From NCBI GenBank assembly GCA_019203745.1, contig CP078104.1, forward strand, positions 62,001 to 126,000: a stretch of DNA of 64,000 nucleotides, written 5' to 3'. The notes beneath the pieces are model-generated. The model had not been told where the DNA came from. It was given only the letters and a program-made list of their open reading frames with translations, and made no database searches. Positions 61,709-64,000 of this stretch are shown here, piece after piece. The first letter of the stretch is position 1. The number at the start of each line of letters is the position of its first letter. The position numbers were made by a program, and so were the translations under genes. Source of the DNA: Chryseobacterium sp. E1. GTDB taxonomy: Bacteria; Bacteroidota; Bacteroidia; Flavobacteriales; Weeksellaceae.

Positions 61709-62248
61709 TCACGGAATTATTGGAATCCTAGCAACAATATTATCTTCCAACACCTTATATCCTTTTTTTTCTACTAATGATCTTATATAATTTTGACAAC
61801 CTAAAAGAACCACTGAATAATTATTATGTGTAGAGTTTAGTCTTAATATGTACTTTTTTTGATTATCGAGATCATACCATCCCGTAAGACTAAAAATACT
61901 TAGTATAACATATTTTTCTTCCCTTGGTTTTAAAATTATTAAATCAATGAAACAATCTTCATCATCAAATCTCTTATAAAATCCTTTTAAAATTGTTTTA
62001 TCTGGGATAACAATATTTTCATCACATGTCATTACGAATTTATCATTTCTAAAACCATATGGATCGATAATGTAAGTATTATTTGTATTATTTATAACTT
62101 TAAACATATATGGATCTTTACCATCAAAAATTCTATTTAGCGAAATTTGTTTGCCTTCAAACAAAATATCAACTTCTTGTTTAGTATTTAGTTTTATCTG
62201 TGCATTAAGGTGAATAATACTGAATAGTAATAAAATTAGAAACTTCAT
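61709..62248 (-). CDS. Exported protein, putative immunity to the upstream toxin
   Basis: The intact 179-residue protein has signal peptide 'MKFLILLLFSIIHLNAQ' and a mature beta-rich part ('DIDLIILKPREEKYVILSIF'-type strands; 'FIDLIILKPREEKYVIL' is literal). It starts 18 bp after the stop of the toxin module at 62267-63090 and shares its very low GC. In RHS arrays the gene directly after a toxin tip is normally its immunity gene. An exported location would fit a toxin acting in the periplasm. No family is recognised. Confidence 0.65.
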   Translation of the reverse strand: MKFLILLLFSIIHLNAQIKLNTKQEVDILFEGKQISLNRIFDGKDPYMFKVINNTNNTYIIDPYGFRNDKFVMTCDENIVIPDKTILKGFYKRFDDEDCFIDLIILKPREEKYVILSIFSLTGWYDLDNQKKYILRLNSTHNNYSVVLLGCQNYIRSLVEKKGYKVLEDNIVARIPIIP

Positions 62249-62266
62249 ATTATTAAAATGTATAGT

Positions 62267-63090
62267 TTAATAAAAATTTAGGGTATATCCCATTTCAACC
62301 TTAAAATTATCTTGGTTTGGATCCTTTACACCTATCCAATCATAAACATATTTATATGCTCTATATTCCATTAAAGCGTTAATATTTGGTAATCTCCAAA
62401 AACTTTATAAAAACCGCTAACATAGTCAATTGAATGAACTAGTTCATGCAAAAATACTTCCGCAAATCTACTAATAGGTCCAGTATGTAAAGATATTGCA
62501 TATATCATTTGTCCTTTACCATTAGTAATGCCCCAAGCTGGTTTTCCGCCACCAGCAACTAGGTTTCCATTTTTATTTATTGAAATTTTTGGCTATCATT
62601 ACTCTTCCATTCTGCAATAGCTCCTGCTTCATCAGCAAATTTTGCCCAACCAGAGCCTAAGTTCCACATATCTTTAAAAACTATTTGTAGAATTTCCAAA
62701 GTTTGTTTTGTTGTACAGTCATTATTAATTCCGCTATCTCCTAATTTTTTTGTCCAATCTATTCTGTAAAACTTTTTTAACAATTTTATTACCTCCCAAA
62801 TGCCCTAAATGATTCAATCCACTAGTAATAATTCCTTGCCTGAAACCATCCCAGAAGTTTCCTCCTGCAATGGTAGAGGAGATTCCGCCGGATAAGCCTC
62901 CCATGGCAAGCATTGTTGCCTTCATATAATCTCTTCCAAAGGTATTATAAACAGTTCTGGTATCGGTACTTGCACCAAAATTTATACCTAAACTTTGTAT
63001 TCCACTGGCCATGAAGGAAGAATTTGCCCTGCTCAATTCTGCTGCTTCAAAGAGGGCTTTTCTCAAACTTAATCCACTGACTCAGATTCT
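62267..63090 (-). CDS. Displaced RHS C-terminal toxin with HELVH motif (broken)
   Basis: Without an RHS core, the frame opens after a stop with 'VSGLSLRKALFEAAELSRAN'. It continues with 'GGISSTIAGGNFWDGFRQGI' and 'ITSGLNHLGHLGG', which is the pre-toxin segment common to Bacteroidota RHS tips. Breaks near 62755, 62583 and 62395 lead through 'DSGINNDCTTKQTLEILQIV' to 'FAEVFLHELVHSIDYVSGFY' (HExxH) and end 'KVEMGYTLNFY'. The zinc motif suggests a metallopeptidase-type toxin. No start codon in a sensible place is seen, so it is probably silent until recombined onto an RHS core. Confidence 0.75.
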
Positions 63091-63592
63091 TGTACTATAA
63101 TAAATGCTTTTCCTTTCTTCTCATCAATATAAAAATTTGAAAAACTTACTTCGATATATGAGCTATATTTTATTTTATCATCTGAATTTATTAATTTCAA
63201 ATTTTCATTTTGCAAATTATTTGGAATACTTTCTATATTAAATGAAAGATATTTTGATTGTTTATTAATATTAATCCTTGTTTATTTATTAATTCAAAAT
63301 AATCATTCTTGCAATTCTCTACTATATTAAAACCTTCAATTTCTACTATACTCTCACAATGATCATTAATAAAGTTCTTTGCACCTATTTTTTTTTGTAC
63401 AGTAATACGAGAAAATTCCTTCTCGTTTTTGGTAATCCATATAAATTTGAAATAAAATAATTAATATTTTCAATAATTATTTCTTGTCCGATTTCTTCTG
63501 TTGATTGACTTTTAATGACAAGAAAAAAATAGTAAAGGTAAAATGCAAAATACAACTTTAAAATTTCCAGTTAAATTTAATAGACATTTCAT
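63069..63592 (-). CDS. Putative lipoprotein immunity protein (broken)
   Basis: 'MKCLLNLTGNFKVVFCILPL' and 'LFFSC' form a lipoprotein signal. The mature part reads 'KSQSTEEIGQEIIIENINYF', 'NDHCESIVEIEGFNIVENCK', 'YLSFNIESIPNNLQNENLKL' and 'FYIDEKKGKAFIIVQESESVD', about 174 residues. Breaks near 63515, 63440 and 63280. It starts 12 bp after the stop of the toxin module at 63604 and is of similar very low GC. Position and lipoprotein type make it the likely immunity gene. Its last codons lie over the junction with the displaced toxin module. Confidence 0.65.
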
Positions 63593-63603
63593 AAGCATTG
63601 TTT

Positions 63604-64000
63604 TTATTTATTGTAGTACCAAATGTTTTTATTTTCCCAATAATCACCATAATCTGAATATCTACTAGATTTTGGAGCATCACTGGGCAAAATAAGGCTT
63701 GCTCTTCCCCAATGTACAAATTCATGAAGTACTGTTTCTGCAAGAAGAAAAGATGTTGCCTGGATTGTTGTAGATAAAGATGCAGATTCTAAACCTCTGA
63801 CGAAAATTGCAGATATAAAGCTTGCTTTTCCATACGGACTACTATATCCAGACTCACCATATTTTCCAGATTTAGAAAAATTCTTCAATAATATGACTTG
63901 CCCTTCAGTACTTTTAATATCCATATATTCTAATATTTTAGCTTTTTCAATACCTGAATCTACCGAAAGTTGATTTAATATTTGGGGATTTGCAGTTAAG
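63604..64000 (-). CDS. RHS-type C-terminal toxin with HEFVH motif (partial)
   Basis: The frame is open to the right edge ('TANPQILNQLSVDSGIEKAK' then 'ILEYMDIKSTEGQVILL'), so the N-terminal part, probably an RHS core, lies beyond 64000. It contains 'LLAETVLHEFVHWGRASLIL' with an HExxH zinc motif and a nearby 'DYGDYWENKNIW'. No break is visible in this part. The motif matches metallopeptidase-type tips of polymorphic toxins. The adjacent lipoprotein gene would protect the cell. Confidence 0.7.
   Translation of the reverse strand, partial: LTANPQILNQLSVDSGIEKAKILEYMDIKSTEGQVILLKNFSKSGKYGESGYSSPYGKASFISAIFVRGLESASLSTTIQATSFLLAETVLHEFVHWGRASLILPSDAPKSSRYSDYGDYWENKNIWYYNK

Noticed and set aside
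1..64000. Insertion sequence, prophage or integrative element genes
   Set aside because: No transposase, integrase, recombinase or phage structural gene is readable in either strand; mobile features are limited to non-coding repeats.

Overview
This AT-rich window comes from a member of the Bacteroidota, most likely a Chryseobacterium-like flavobacterium (Weeksellaceae). The evidence is the TAnnTTTG promoter boxes, the near absence of Shine-Dalgarno sites, type IX secretion (T9SS) C-terminal sorting domains on exported peptidases, the secreted 'VGINTTTPTHTLDVNG' protein, the SUKH proteins, and the RHS toxin style. No transposase, phage or plasmid gene is visible.

Layout. 1-1.3 kb: gene-free repeat block with a 189-bp tandem repeat. 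1.3-5.6 kb (-): leucine operon leuA-leuC-leuD-leuB. 5.8-9.6 kb: a helical-repeat protein, an M19 dipeptidase and a DUF4932-like protein. 9.65-12.2 kb (+): thrS-infC. 12.4-24.0 kb: accessory stretch of lipoproteins, a two-component system, two SUKH (SMI1/KNR4) proteins, a WG-repeat-like lipoprotein and an alpha/beta hydrolase. 24.3-25.0 kb (+): rpmI-rplT, usually next to infC but here about 12 kb away. 25.4-29.3 kb (+): three tandem secreted M28 peptidases with T9SS tails. 29.4-31.9 kb (-): S41 peptidase and an Rnl2-like RNA ligase. 32.0-39.8 kb (-): complete histidine operon hisG-D-C-B-H-A-F-IE behind a leader peptide and attenuator. 39.8-44.6 kb (-): dapD plus a four-gene glycan operon. 44.7-51.5 kb: methyltransferase, AraC regulator with divergent MFS exporter, NlpC/P60 lipoprotein, small exported proteins, YdeI-like protein. 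51.5-57.0 kb (-): a lodAB-like pair (quinone-cofactor amino-acid oxidase and flavoprotein maturase) with an unknown protein and an esterase. 57.3-60.8 kb: tRNA-Ala, HD hydrolase, TonB-dependent receptor. 60.9-64 kb: terminal-inverted-repeat elements and an array of RHS C-terminal toxin/immunity modules running off the right edge.

Reading caveat. About two thirds of the genes, including essential ones (thrS, rplT, dapD, hisA-H, leuA, leuC), are broken by single-base length changes, nearly always in homopolymer runs. The other frame continues the same protein each time. These are treated as sequence or assembly errors, and each gene is annotated across its full span. Positions of breaks are approximate. 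One in-frame stop (6920-6922) does not fit the homopolymer pattern.
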